Source of the DNA: Methanobacteriota archaeon
Lineage (GTDB): Archaea > Halobacteriota > Methanomicrobia > Methanomicrobiales > Methanocorpusculaceae
Direction of reading: 5' to 3'
Assembly (NCBI GenBank): GCA_023396065.1
Contig: JAEWXF010000007.1
Span: 26,508 to 90,507, forward strand
DNA length: 64,000 nucleotides
Each line of letters starts with the position of its first letter. The stretch's first letter is position 1. The notes under the pieces were generated by a model. The model was not told where the DNA came from, searched no databases, and saw nothing but the letters and a program-made list of their open reading frames with translations. This document shows, in pieces, positions 34,785-44,067 of this stretch. A program made the translations under genes and the position numbers.

Positions 34785-36932
34785 TCAGACCACCCGCTTC
34801 ATACTCAGCGTAACCCGGTTCCGGGCAGAATCAACCGCCAGAACCACCACCCGCACCCGCATACCCACCGAAACCACCTCAGACGGATGCTGCACAAACC
34901 GGTCCGCCAGCTCACTGATATGCACCAGACCGTCCTGGCCTGCTCCCACATCCACAAACGCCCCGAACGCCGTCACATTCGTCACCAGACCCGGCAAAAC
35001 CATACCCTCCGCAAGATCCCCCACCTCATGCACCGAAGCATCAAACGAAAACTCATCCTCATCCGTCACCCGGATATCCCGGCCCGGATGAGCAAGCTCA
35101 TCCAAAACATCCTCAACCGTCACCAGACCGCAGTCTGCCGTCACATACCTCCCAGCCTCAACACGCCGCAGCAGCTCCTCAGCCCCCACAAGCCGCGATA
35201 CCGGCACCCCCAGATCCGCAGCAATACGGCCCGCAAGCTCATATCGTTCCGGATGCACCCCCGTCATATCCAGAGGATTCGATCCCCCGAACACACGCAG
35301 AAACCCGGCAGAAAGCTCAAACGTCTTCGGCCCGACCCCCGGCACCCTCAGCAGATCCGCACGGCAGTCAAACGGTCCGTGCATATTCCGGAACGCCACA
35401 ATCTTCTCCGCCAGTGCCGGACCAATCCCCGACACATACGACAACAGGATAGCGCTGGCCGTATTCAGATTTACTCCCACCGCATTCACCACCTGCTCCA
35501 CCACATCCGACAACTTCGCAGACAGCCGGTTCTGATCCACATCATGCTGATACTGCCCCACACCAAGTGACTTCGGATCAATCTTAATCAGCTCCGCCAG
35601 CGGATCCTGAACCCGTCTGCCGATCGACACCGCCCCGCGCAGCGTAACATCCATCTCAGGAAACTCACGCCGCGCCTCAGGCGACGCCGAGTACACCGAC
35701 GCCCCGCACTCACTTGTCAGCAGCACCGGAACCGGACGACCAAACCGGATCCCCCGGACAAACCGCTCCGTCTCCCGGCCCGCCGTACCGTTCCCGACCG
35801 CAATAATATCGACCGCATGCGTCTTACACAACCGCATCATCATCTCCCGCGCCTCAGCCGGCCGGACCTGCGGATAGATCACACCCGTCTCCAGAACTTT
35901 CCCCGTCCCGTCCAGACAAACCACCTTACAGCCAGTCCGGTACCCCGGATCGATTGCCAGGACGCGCCTCTCTCCCGCAGGAGCCGCCAGCAGCAGATGC
36001 CGGAGATTTTCCGCAAACACCCGGATAGCCTCAGAATCCGCCCGCTCCTTCACCGTCGCAAAAAACTCCCGTTCCAGAGACGGTGCAATCAGCCGGCGGT
36101 ACGAATCAGCCGCCGCCGCCGCAACCTCCGCAGACGCCGGCCCGCGTTCCGCAACCACACGGCGCGTAACCTCCCCAACCGCCACATCCTCAGGCGGCAG
36201 CAGATGCAGCCTCAGCACCCCTTCCCGTTCACCCCGCATCACCGCAAGCACCCGGTGCGACGCCGCCCGCCCGACCATCTCCTCCCACGCATAATACCCC
36301 GCATACACCGAAGAATCCTCAGCCTTACCCTTCACCACCGACGAAGAAATCCGGGCATCCTTCGCAAAAATCCCGCGGACCGCAGCCCGGATATCTGTAT
36401 CCTCTGAAAATTCCTCCGCAAGGATATCCCGGGCGCCTGCCAGAGCATCCGCCGGAGTCGGAACCGCCTCACAGACAAACGTCTTCGCCGCCGTTTCCGG
36501 TGACAGCCGGGGATCCTGCATCCGCAGAACCGCAGCAAGCGGAGCAAGCCCCCGGTCCCGCGCCACACTCGCCCGTGTCTGCCGTTTCGGCCGGTACGGC
36601 AGATACACATCCTCCAGCTCCGCAATCGTATCGGCACGGAACAGCCGCTCCTGTAAATCCGGTGTGAACAGATTCCGTTCCCGAAGCGACGCAACAATCG
36701 CCTTCTTTCGTTTATCCACCTGCTGAATCCGGATCAGCGCATCACGTACCGACGCAACCGCCACCTCATCCAGACATCCGGTAGCCTCTTTCCGGTACCG
36801 GGCGATAAACGGCACCGTCGCACCACTTCCGAACAGAGACGCAACCGCACTCACCGACTCTTCCGGCAGCGCCAGCACATCCGCGACTTTCCGGTACAGC
36901 CGGGTACTCCCGGAACCTGACGAGAGAATCAT
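34785..36932 (-). CDS. Tex family S1 RNA-binding protein
   Basis: A 715-residue nucleic-acid-binding protein of the bacterial Tex/eukaryotic Spt6 family. In order: helical N-terminal Tex core (VPFIARYRKEATG), a YqgF/RuvX-like domain (AIDPGYRTGCK, TAGRETERFVRG), helix-hairpin-helix motifs (LSYVSGIGPALAEKIV, VPGVGPKTFELSAGFL) and a C-terminal S1 domain (GLVTNVTAFGAFVDVG). Tex is mainly bacterial, so transfer is likely. It precedes DUF2115 on the same strand; the two may share a transcript. Confidence 0.95.
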   Translation of the reverse strand: MILSSGSGSTRLYRKVADVLALPEESVSAVASLFGSGATVPFIARYRKEATGCLDEVAVASVRDALIRIQQVDKRKKAIVASLRERNLFTPDLQERLFRADTIAELEDVYLPYRPKRQTRASVARDRGLAPLAAVLRMQDPRLSPETAAKTFVCEAVPTPADALAGARDILAEEFSEDTDIRAAVRGIFAKDARISSSVVKGKAEDSSVYAGYYAWEEMVGRAASHRVLAVMRGEREGVLRLHLLPPEDVAVGEVTRRVVAERGPASAEVAAAAADSYRRLIAPSLEREFFATVKERADSEAIRVFAENLRHLLLAAPAGERRVLAIDPGYRTGCKVVCLDGTGKVLETGVIYPQVRPAEAREMMMRLCKTHAVDIIAVGNGTAGRETERFVRGIRFGRPVPVLLTSECGASVYSASPEARREFPEMDVTLRGAVSIGRRVQDPLAELIKIDPKSLGVGQYQHDVDQNRLSAKLSDVVEQVVNAVGVNLNTASAILLSYVSGIGPALAEKIVAFRNMHGPFDCRADLLRVPGVGPKTFELSAGFLRVFGGSNPLDMTGVHPERYELAGRIAADLGVPVSRLVGAEELLRRVEAGRYVTADCGLVTVEDVLDELAHPGRDIRVTDEDEFSFDASVHEVGDLAEGMVLPGLVTNVTAFGAFVDVGAGQDGLVHISELADRFVQHPSEVVSVGMRVRVVVLAVDSARNRVTLSMKRVV

Positions 36933-37047
36933 ACTACCACATACGTGGCACCGTTCCGGGCATAAACTCTACGAACCAGTAGTGGTGGATAACGCGGTAC
37001 CGGCCCCCCTTTACCGGTGATTTAGAGGACCACCCATGCAAGGTGAA

Positions 37048-38088
37048 CTACGGCATAAATATCTGTCCGCCGCAGTCCTGCTTCCAGCGGCGCATAATCT
37101 TCTCAGTCAGATACCGGTCACCCTTCTCAAACGGATCAAAAATACACAGCGAATCTCCCAGATCCGTCCTTTGTCTCGGCAGACATCGGAAATCCCCATG
37201 CCAGACATCAAGCCGCAGACCGGCACCTGCCGCCTCTGCCACCGGAACCGGGCAGGTCCGGATTTTCCGGGAACATAAATCCGCAAAATCCACACACCAG
37301 GCAAACTCCTCAATCCCGAGAGGACGCTGGTTCACCTCAATATTTACCCCGGTCCAGAACGCCGCCGCATACCAGCGGTCATTCAGAATCACATGGGACG
37401 GCATCCCGGACAGCGCCGCAGCAAGACCCAGTGTTCCAACCCCGCAGCACCCGTCAACCACAAGCTTCGGATGCCTGCGGTCCAGCATCCCTATCACCGA
37501 CACAAACTTCGGCTGAATCGGGCGGGGCAGCTCCACATGCATCGTTGAACTCCGCTGATACACAACCACCGCCCCGGCCCGTGACGGAAAAATCGTCGCA
37601 TGCAAATCGCAGCCGGCAATCAGCTCGTGTGTATGAAACTTCGGAGACTGATACCCGTCCGAAATCCCCGGAACAACACGGCAGTCACGAACCACCCCGC
37701 GAAGTTCCGGGACCTCCTCCATAAGACGTTCGGCAACCGGCACCCCGATCGCATGAGTCAGCAGAATCAGAGAAGCAGGGGGAAGAAAAGGCGGAGAATC
37801 AAGGACCATACTCGGATGCAGATGCGGAATCCCCACATCTTTCAGCGGCGCGGTTACCGGGAGTACCCCCTCCTCAGTCAGAATCAGCCATATATGCGCA
37901 AACACATCATCCAGATGCCGCTTCCCGCAGACCGGACACCGAGGCGGCGGAGTATCGACACACGGCGGCATAAACTTGTCTCTGGGCAAACCATTGCAGG
38001 ATGGACACGAAGTAAACCGGTGATGCGAAGAAATCAACAGATCATCAGAAGACTGAATGCAATCCTGCCCGCAGACAGGACATTTCAT
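37048..38088 (-). CDS. Zinc-ribbon protein with SAM-methyltransferase-like domain
   Basis: A 346-residue protein I cannot place in a named family. The N-terminus has three zinc-type pairs: CPVCGQDC, CPSCNG and CPVCGKRH (within the first 60 residues). The second half looks like a class I methyltransferase with motif I VVDGCCGVGTLGLAAA and a following acidic loop (ILNDRWYAAAF), then FDPFEKGDRYL. ATG 38088 (MKCPVCG) is chosen. It may modify RNA or protein. It lies after tes on the same strand with a 68-base gap. Confidence 0.6.
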   Translation of the reverse strand: MKCPVCGQDCIQSSDDLLISSHHRFTSCPSCNGLPRDKFMPPCVDTPPPRCPVCGKRHLDDVFAHIWLILTEEGVLPVTAPLKDVGIPHLHPSMVLDSPPFLPPASLILLTHAIGVPVAERLMEEVPELRGVVRDCRVVPGISDGYQSPKFHTHELIAGCDLHATIFPSRAGAVVVYQRSSTMHVELPRPIQPKFVSVIGMLDRRHPKLVVDGCCGVGTLGLAAALSGMPSHVILNDRWYAAAFWTGVNIEVNQRPLGIEEFAWCVDFADLCSRKIRTCPVPVAEAAGAGLRLDVWHGDFRCLPRQRTDLGDSLCIFDPFEKGDRYLTEKIMRRWKQDCGGQIFMP

Positions 38089-38155
38089 ACGGGATAGTAG
38101 TCCTCTGAGGTAATAAGCGTATTCCAAAAAAGAAAAAATCAGAAAAATGGGAAAA

Positions 38156-39649
38156 TTATTCCTTCTTTTCCGGTTTTGCCGGCATCGACTTTGCGTATTT
38201 CTTCCAGACCTGTTCCCGGTACACCGGACCGCTGTTATACGTACAGAACGGAATCAGACGTCCGTCAGGGGTTGCATAATGAATACAGCAGCGCTCAACC
38301 CGGTCCGTATCGTAATTGAAACAGTCCATGAAATGCATCGTACCGATAAACAAAGCATTCTTATGGAACTTGCCGATCGTCTCATAATCATGCTTGATCA
38401 GCGCGTCATAGATCATCTTGTTCATATCGATCTTAATACCGTCAATCTCACCCGTTTCCACAGATTTCCTGATATGATTCAGGCCGGTTGCCATTGCCAG
38501 ATACTTCCCGGTCATCCCGGAAGTCTTCAGTTTCCCGGCCATCTTCTCAATCTCATCAAAGAATTTATCCACATCAAGGAAGCGGTTGATCGGCACCAGC
38601 TCACCCTTATCGTTGACAAATCCGTAGGTTGCCGCACCGCAGTGCGGATGGGCACAGAACATAATCTGCGGCTCACCGGTATATGCCTCAATCAGATCAC
38701 AGACCGACATCATCGAAGGGACCGGATAGAAATCAGACTGCTTCAGCGTTCCTTTGGTCTGCTCCTCAATACGTCTCGTCAGATCCGGAACCGTTACCCG
38801 CTCGCGGGCAACATCGTCATCTTTGGCGGCTCCGGTAAACGCAACCGGCTGGAAGTTGATACCGCGAATGACATCGATATTTTTACTGGCAAACCGGATA
38901 ATATCGCCGACCTGGTGATCATTTTTCCCGTTGATCACCGTCGGGACCAGAACAATACCAAGACCAGCTTTCCGGCAGTTTTCAACTGCCGGGAGACTGG
39001 TCTTCTCCAGAAGCGGATTGGTATCCTTCGTCACACCATCAAAGTGCAGATAGACCGTAGAAAGACCAGCACGCTTCAGATCACAGGCAAGATCAGGATT
39101 CTGGGCAAGCTTGACCCCGTTTGATGCCATCTGCACCTGATTAAATCCGAGTTCCTTTGCTTTCTTCACGATCTCAATCAGATCATCACGCATCGTCGGC
39201 TCGCCGCCGGCAAGCTGGACCGCGGGACAGGGAATCGGCTGCTCATTCCTGAGCATTGTAAACATGTTAACGATCTCGTCAAACGTCGGCTCGTAGACAT
39301 ATCCGCATGCCCGGGCATTTGCAAAGCAGAACTCACATTTCAGGTTGCAGCGGTTCGTCACATCAACATTCGCCAACAGTGTTCCTGATTTGTGGTGGGC
39401 GCACAGGCCGCAGCGCTGGGTACACTCACCGGGAGTATCAGTGTTCGGATTGAGAACACCGCGACCCTGGCGGTCATACTTTGCAAACCGGTGATACATG
39501 GCAGCGTCTGACCAGTACAGGGTTTTTTCCTCTCCATGCTCAGGGCAGGTTCTCCGAATCCAGATCGCCCCATCCTCCTCAGTCACCGTTGCTTCCAGCA
39601 GTCGTCCGCAGACTGGGCACATGCTTTTTGTTTTCTTGATAATTTCCAT
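38156..39649 (-). CDS. tes: Tetraether lipid synthase-like radical SAM enzyme (Tes family)
   Basis: A 497-residue radical SAM protein. The core cluster motif CNLKCEFC is at residues 101-108, preceded by TNR. An N-terminal zinc/rubredoxin-like site (CPVC at 11-14, CPEHGEE at 35) and C76/C80/C83 (CTQRCGLC) precede it; extra cysteines near the C-terminus (ERCCIHYATP, PFCTYNSG) could hold auxiliary clusters. This arrangement matches MJ0619/MA_1486, shown to couple two archaeal diether lipids into GDGT tetraethers. Its divergent neighbour is carS. A TATA-like CATAAAAAG about 27 bases upstream suggests a leaderless mRNA. A paralogous radical SAM enzyme is the alternative. Confidence 0.8.
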   Translation of the reverse strand: MEIIKKTKSMCPVCGRLLEATVTEEDGAIWIRRTCPEHGEEKTLYWSDAAMYHRFAKYDRQGRGVLNPNTDTPGECTQRCGLCAHHKSGTLLANVDVTNRCNLKCEFCFANARACGYVYEPTFDEIVNMFTMLRNEQPIPCPAVQLAGGEPTMRDDLIEIVKKAKELGFNQVQMASNGVKLAQNPDLACDLKRAGLSTVYLHFDGVTKDTNPLLEKTSLPAVENCRKAGLGIVLVPTVINGKNDHQVGDIIRFASKNIDVIRGINFQPVAFTGAAKDDDVARERVTVPDLTRRIEEQTKGTLKQSDFYPVPSMMSVCDLIEAYTGEPQIMFCAHPHCGAATYGFVNDKGELVPINRFLDVDKFFDEIEKMAGKLKTSGMTGKYLAMATGLNHIRKSVETGEIDGIKIDMNKMIYDALIKHDYETIGKFHKNALFIGTMHFMDCFNYDTDRVERCCIHYATPDGRLIPFCTYNSGPVYREQVWKKYAKSMPAKPEKKE

Positions 39650-39777
39650 AGCTTAACTATCCTATTATACGCTTTTTATGAGACAGACAGCCTTCCGGGG
39701 GCCCGTAGGAACCACTGAATATAAGTTATTATATCTTTTTGCTCTCTATCTAATAAACTAATGGATAGAGTGATCTG
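39650..39777. promoter_or_regulatory. Divergent tes/carS promoter region
   Basis: The 128 bases hold both promoters. Minus-strand TATA-like CATAAAAAG (near 39672-39680) serves tes. On the plus strand TTATTATATC (near 39727-39736) lies about 45 bases before carS, and GAGTGATC precedes its ATG as a ribosome site. Shared regulation of the two lipid genes is possible. Confidence 0.5.
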
Positions 39778-40335
39778 ATGGTAAGCGACATACTATTCGG
39801 CGTCCTGATGACGTTTGTTGCGGCATTTTGGATAATGGTCCCCGCCTATGTGCCGAACTCCGCGGCCGCCGCAGTCGGCGGGGGAACACCGGTCGACTTT
39901 GGAAAGTCCGCAAAAGACGGACGGCGGTATCTGGGTGACGGAAAAACTTGGCGCGGTCTGATCGGCGGCATTCTCGCCGGAATTCTGTTTGGCCTGATAC
40001 AGATTTTTCTTGCCGGATACCTGCACTGGGATTCTCTGCCGCAGCATACGATTGTAACGATTACCGCTCTCGCCGTAGGTGCACTCCTCGGTGACATGGT
40101 AAAAAGCTACTTCAAGCGCCGCGCAGGAAAGGACCGCGGGGAAAAATGGCCGATTGCAGATATGTATGATCTGGTTGCGGGTTCACTGATCCTGCTTTGC
40201 ATCTGTGCTCCGCTCTGGGTGCTGGAGTATATCAGCATCTGGGTCCTGATTGCGATTCTGATTCTGACCCCTCTGCTGCACCGCGGCGCAAATATTATCG
40301 GATATCTGATCGGGGTAAAGGATGTTCCCTGGTAA
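39778..40335 (+). CDS. carS: CDP-2,3-bis-(O-geranylgeranyl)-sn-glycerol synthase (CDP-archaeol synthase)
   Basis: A 185-residue membrane enzyme (five or so helices) that activates digeranylgeranylglyceryl phosphate with CTP, giving the precursor of all polar archaeal lipids. Conserved patches are YLGDGKTWRG near residue 50, GDMVKSYFKRRAGKDRG (about 105) and WPIADMYDLVAG. These match the former DUF46 family. It is divergent from tes and 87 bases ahead of pyrE. Confidence 0.95.
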   Translation: MVSDILFGVLMTFVAAFWIMVPAYVPNSAAAAVGGGTPVDFGKSAKDGRRYLGDGKTWRGLIGGILAGILFGLIQIFLAGYLHWDSLPQHTIVTITALAVGALLGDMVKSYFKRRAGKDRGEKWPIADMYDLVAGSLILLCICAPLWVLEYISIWVLIAILILTPLLHRGANIIGYLIGVKDVPW

Positions 40336-40421
40336 ATCCAGGGATTCGTGCGGGGGCAATTGATTATACCTGATGGAGGGTATACAATATAGGATATCTG
40401 ACAGGAGTCTGATATAGTATC

Positions 40422-40934
40422 ATGACAAACCCGGTATTAGACCTCTTAATTCAATATAAAGCCGTGGAGTTCGGGGACTTTGTGCTCGCCTCCGGGGCAA
40501 AAAGCAAATACTACATAGATGTCAAAACAGCCGTAATGCAGCCCGCGCTTCTCTCCGAGATTGCCCGCGAGGTTGCCGTACGGTTTTCTTTTGATGTGAT
40601 TGCAGGTGTTGCCGTTGGCGGTGTTCCGCTGGCGGTCGCAGTATCACTTGCCAGCGGAAAACCCTGTGCGGTCATCCGCTCGGCAGCGAAGGATCACGGA
40701 AAAAGCCAGATGATTATCGGAGATGTTGCCGGAAAACATGTCCTCCTCATTGAGGATGTTACCACCTCCGGCGGGTCATCAAAGTATGGTGTCGATGAAC
40801 TGCGGGCAGCCGGGGCAATCATTGATTCGGTAGTGACGGTTGTTGACCGGGAAGGCGGCGCAGAACAGCTGCTCGGGAGCGCGGGTGTTACCCTGCATCC
40901 GCTGGTTCGTGCAGGCGAGCTGCTCAGTCACTGA
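40422..40934 (+). CDS. pyrE: Orotate phosphoribosyltransferase
   Basis: A 170-residue enzyme of UMP synthesis joining orotate to PRPP. The PRPP-binding loop VLLIEDVTTSGGSS (about residues 107-120) and the dimer loop RSAAKDHGKSQMI are both visible; archaeal PyrE is of this short length. It heads the pyrE-purD-argF run on the plus strand; the 48-base gap before purD holds a ribosome site. Confidence 0.95.
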   Translation: MTNPVLDLLIQYKAVEFGDFVLASGAKSKYYIDVKTAVMQPALLSEIAREVAVRFSFDVIAGVAVGGVPLAVAVSLASGKPCAVIRSAAKDHGKSQMIIGDVAGKHVLLIEDVTTSGGSSKYGVDELRAAGAIIDSVVTVVDREGGAEQLLGSAGVTLHPLVRAGELLSH

Positions 40935-40981
40935 ATTTTCTTTTTCAGGGAACATTTTTTTGATGGATAAAGGAGCATAAT

Positions 40982-42277
40982 ATGAGCATGAGGATACTTG
41001 TGGTGGGTGGCGGCGGCCGGGAGCATGCAATCGCTGCTGCACTTTCCAGAAATAGTGATACCGAACTGTATAGTGTAATGGCCAAGAAAAATCCGGGAAT
41101 TGCGAAGTTGTCCCGGAAAGTGTTGATCCATCCGGAGACGGATTCTGCTGCAGTGAGTGCGTTTGCGCAACAATACAATATTCAATATGCTGTGATCGGC
41201 CCTGAGGCACCCCTGCAGGCAGGTGTTGCGGATGTGCTGACAAAGGCCGGGATCGGCTGCGTCGGACCGACTGCGGCGGCAGCGAAGATTGAGACGGATA
41301 AGGGATTCTGCCGGGAACTGATGCAGAAGTACGCAATTCCCGGATGTCCGGCATATAAACTGTGTACAACGCCGGATGAGGCAGTGGCGTATATCCGTGA
41401 GTATCCGGGTGATCTTGCGGTGAAACCAACCGGTCTTACCGGCGGAAAAGGGGTAAAGGTCATGGGTGAACAGGTGGACCGTGAGGGAGCGGTTGCCTAT
41501 GCCCGGACTCTCACGAATCAGATGATTATTCTTGAGGAACGGCTGCTTGGCGAGGAGTTTACGCTGATGGCGTTCGTCGACGGGAAGACCCTTGTTCCTA
41601 TGCCGCTGGTGCAGGATCACAAACGGGCTTTTGACGGTGATAAAGGGCCGAATACCGGAGGCATGGGCTCCTATACGCTTGCGGAACATACGTTCCCGTT
41701 CGTGTCGGATGAGGAGTATGCGCAGGCGTTTTCCATTATGCAGGCAACGGTTGCGGCTCTGGCACAGGAAGGTTCTCCCTATAAAGGAGTGTTGTACGGC
41801 CAGTTCATGAACACGGCATCCGGTCCGAAGGTGATTGAATTTAATGCACGGTTCGGGGATCCGGAGGCGATGAATGTTCTGACTCTGCTAGATTCGGACT
41901 TTTCGAACATTGTGGAGCATATTGTTGCAGGAACTCTGTCACCTGCTGATGTGTCGTTTCGGAATCTGGCGACGGTCTGTAAGTATATTGTACCGGCGGG
42001 ATATCCCGAGAGTCCGCATGCCGGAGATCCGATTACCCTTGGAACTCATGAGAACACGGTTCTCTACTATGCAAATGTGGTTGAGGATGACGGGGTGCTG
42101 AAGACGCAGACATCCCGGACGATGGCGTTTGTCGGTGTCGGCGAGAGTCTGGATGAGGCGGAAGCAGCAGCAGAGGCGGCGTGCAGAAATGTGTCCGGGA
42201 ACGTCCGGCACCGCAGTGATATCGGAACGTCTGCACTGTTTGCGAAGCGTATTGCCCATATGAAGGAGTTACGATGA
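40982..42277 (+). CDS. purD: Phosphoribosylamine-glycine ligase
   Basis: A 431-residue ATP-grasp ligase forming glycinamide ribonucleotide in purine synthesis. The N-terminal ILVVGGGGREHAIAAAL motif, the central KPTGLTGGKGV phosphate loop and the EFNARFGDPEAMNVL metal site are intact. GGAG precedes ATG 40982. It overlaps argF by four bases (ATGA at 42274-42277), so the two are coupled although their pathways differ. Confidence 0.96.
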   Translation: MSMRILVVGGGGREHAIAAALSRNSDTELYSVMAKKNPGIAKLSRKVLIHPETDSAAVSAFAQQYNIQYAVIGPEAPLQAGVADVLTKAGIGCVGPTAAAAKIETDKGFCRELMQKYAIPGCPAYKLCTTPDEAVAYIREYPGDLAVKPTGLTGGKGVKVMGEQVDREGAVAYARTLTNQMIILEERLLGEEFTLMAFVDGKTLVPMPLVQDHKRAFDGDKGPNTGGMGSYTLAEHTFPFVSDEEYAQAFSIMQATVAALAQEGSPYKGVLYGQFMNTASGPKVIEFNARFGDPEAMNVLTLLDSDFSNIVEHIVAGTLSPADVSFRNLATVCKYIVPAGYPESPHAGDPITLGTHENTVLYYANVVEDDGVLKTQTSRTMAFVGVGESLDEAEAAAEAACRNVSGNVRHRSDIGTSALFAKRIAHMKELR

Positions 42278-43191
42278 AGAAGGATTTTTTATCGATTACT
42301 GATCTGTCCGCTGAGGAGTATGATGATATTCTCACGCTTGCCGCACGGCTGAAGCGTCAGCGGTATGCGGGAGTGCCGCACCCGCTGCTTGCCGGAAAAA
42401 CACTTGCGATGATCTTTGAGAAGGCGTCAACCAGAACACGTATTTCGTTTGATGTGGGGATGTACGATCTTGGCGGCTATGCGCTGTATCTGAACTCGCG
42501 GGATACCCAGCTTGGCCGGGGGGAGACGATTGCGGATACGGCACGGGTGATGTCGCGGTATGTGCACGGAGCAATTATGCGGACCTATAAGCATGAGACG
42601 ATTGTGGACTTTGCGAAGTATGCGTCCATTCCGGTGATTAACGCTCTGTCGGATAAGGAACACCCCTGTCAGATTATGGCGGACTCCCTGACACTGAAAG
42701 AGAAGTTCGGTGAGCTGCAGGGTCTTCGGATTGCCTGGATCGGTGACGGGAACAATGTCTGCAACTCGCTGATTATGGCGTCGGTGCAAACGGGTATGGA
42801 GATTGCGGTTGCGACCCCGAAGGGGTATGAACCGGATCCGGCAGCAATTCGGTTTGCGCGGGAGAACGGGGGTAAGATTGTTGAGTATGATGATCCTACA
42901 AAAGCGGTTGCCGACGCGCATGCCATCTACACGGATACGTGGATTTCGATGGGCGAAGAGGAAATAAAAGATATGAAACTGAAAGACTTTACCGGATTCT
43001 GTCTTGATATGCCGCTTCTGAAGCGGGCTGCCCCGGATGCAATCGTGCTCCACTGCCTGCCGGCACACCGGGGGGAGGAGATCACGGATGATGTGATCGA
43101 TTCCATGCAGAGCGGTGTGTGGGATCAGGCTGAGAACCGGCTCCATGCCCAGAAGGCGATTCTGGTCCGGCTGATGGGTCCGGGACTCTGA
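42274..43191 (+). CDS. argF: Ornithine carbamoyltransferase
   Basis: A 305-residue trimeric enzyme making citrulline for arginine synthesis. Carbamoyl-phosphate loop STRTRISF (about residues 50-57), DKEHPCQ (about 128) and HCLPAHRGEEI (about 263-273) are all present. It is coupled to purD by the ATGA overlap. It ends shortly before the convergent UPF0173 gene. Confidence 0.96.
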   Translation: MKKDFLSITDLSAEEYDDILTLAARLKRQRYAGVPHPLLAGKTLAMIFEKASTRTRISFDVGMYDLGGYALYLNSRDTQLGRGETIADTARVMSRYVHGAIMRTYKHETIVDFAKYASIPVINALSDKEHPCQIMADSLTLKEKFGELQGLRIAWIGDGNNVCNSLIMASVQTGMEIAVATPKGYEPDPAAIRFARENGGKIVEYDDPTKAVADAHAIYTDTWISMGEEEIKDMKLKDFTGFCLDMPLLKRAAPDAIVLHCLPAHRGEEITDDVIDSMQSGVWDQAENRLHAQKAILVRLMGPGL

Positions 43192-43212
43192 GTCCCTCTG
43201 TTTTTTTCAAAA

Positions 43213-43884
43213 TTATTCCCGGGACGGGACCTCAACACCTTTTCCGGGTGACAGCAGATTGACCTGCATTGCCGTCGTTGCTTCTATCGCTTTTTTGAAT
43301 CCGGAGAGGTCCTGTTCAATTGCCGGGAATGTATTGTAATGCATGGGAATTACCAGCGGCGCACCAATCCACTCGGCGGCAATCATTGCCTCTTCCGGTC
43401 CCATGGTATAGTGTCCCCCCGCAGGAAGCAGGGCCACATCCGGGTGATACAGGTCATGGATCAGCCGCATATCGGAAAACAGTGCGGTGTCACCCGCATG
43501 ATACACAGAGACTCCGTCCATCTCGACGACGAAGCCGCAGGGTGACCCCATATATGCGTCTGTTCCGTCCGGCAGTTCGACCGATGACGAGTGCAGAGCG
43601 GGAATCATTCTGATTGTCACGCCGTCCATATTCATTGATCCCCCAAGTCCCATGCCTGTTGCGGGTACTCCCTGTTTCTGCAGGTACCGGGACAGTTCGT
43701 GCACCGCAATCGTCTGTGTTCCAAGTTTTTTCAGGATTTGCAGATTCATGTGATCTCCGTGTGCATGCGTCACTAAAACCAGATCGGCATTGACATCTGC
43801 CGCCTCAGCCGGCATTGGGTCAATCAGAATCTTCTTTGTGCCTTCGAGGGAGAAGGAGGAGTGACCGAGATATCGGATATACAT
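43213..43884 (-). CDS. UPF0173 metal-dependent hydrolase
   Basis: A 223-residue metallo-beta-lactamase-fold enzyme. The metal motif THAHGDHMN (HxHxDH, about residues 38-46) and later YHAGDTALF and VIPMHYNTFP supply the other ligands. The substrate of UPF0173 is not known. TATA-like ATTTATGA near 43907-43915 lies 23-30 bases upstream of ATG 43884. A group II intron ends at about 43930, just beyond that promoter. Confidence 0.9.
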   Translation of the reverse strand: MYIRYLGHSSFSLEGTKKILIDPMPAEAADVNADLVLVTHAHGDHMNLQILKKLGTQTIAVHELSRYLQKQGVPATGMGLGGSMNMDGVTIRMIPALHSSSVELPDGTDAYMGSPCGFVVEMDGVSVYHAGDTALFSDMRLIHDLYHPDVALLPAGGHYTMGPEEAMIAAEWIGAPLVIPMHYNTFPAIEQDLSGFKKAIEATTAMQVNLLSPGKGVEVPSRE

Positions 43885-43974
43885 GTAGTATACTTTTTTT
43901 TTCTCTCATAAATACGGGTCGGTCGGGGAATTAGTCGAATAACAGGAGAGGGTTTCACCCCTCCCGTCTTCCAA

Positions 43975-44008
43975 GAACCGTACATGCGACTTTCACCGCA
44001 TACGGCTC
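43975..44008 (-). ncRNA. Group II intron domain V
   Basis: A 34-base hairpin on the minus strand that opens GAGCCGTATGCGG and closes TGTACGGTTC, with the GTGAAAG loop region between. It has the catalytic AGC-equivalent triad (GAGC start) and the two-base bulge expected of domain V. It is the ribozyme's active site and the strongest evidence for the intron. Confidence 0.9.
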
Positions 44009-44067
44009 ACGCCACTTCTGCCATTTCTGGCGTCATTCTCCCAAAATAGCAGGGAATAGTTTTTTTT

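Noticed and set aside
34317..35570. 417-codon plus-strand frame opposite DUF2115 and tex
   Set aside because: It crosses two real genes and is made of His/Arg/Pro/Gln strings typical of antisense to GC-rich codons.
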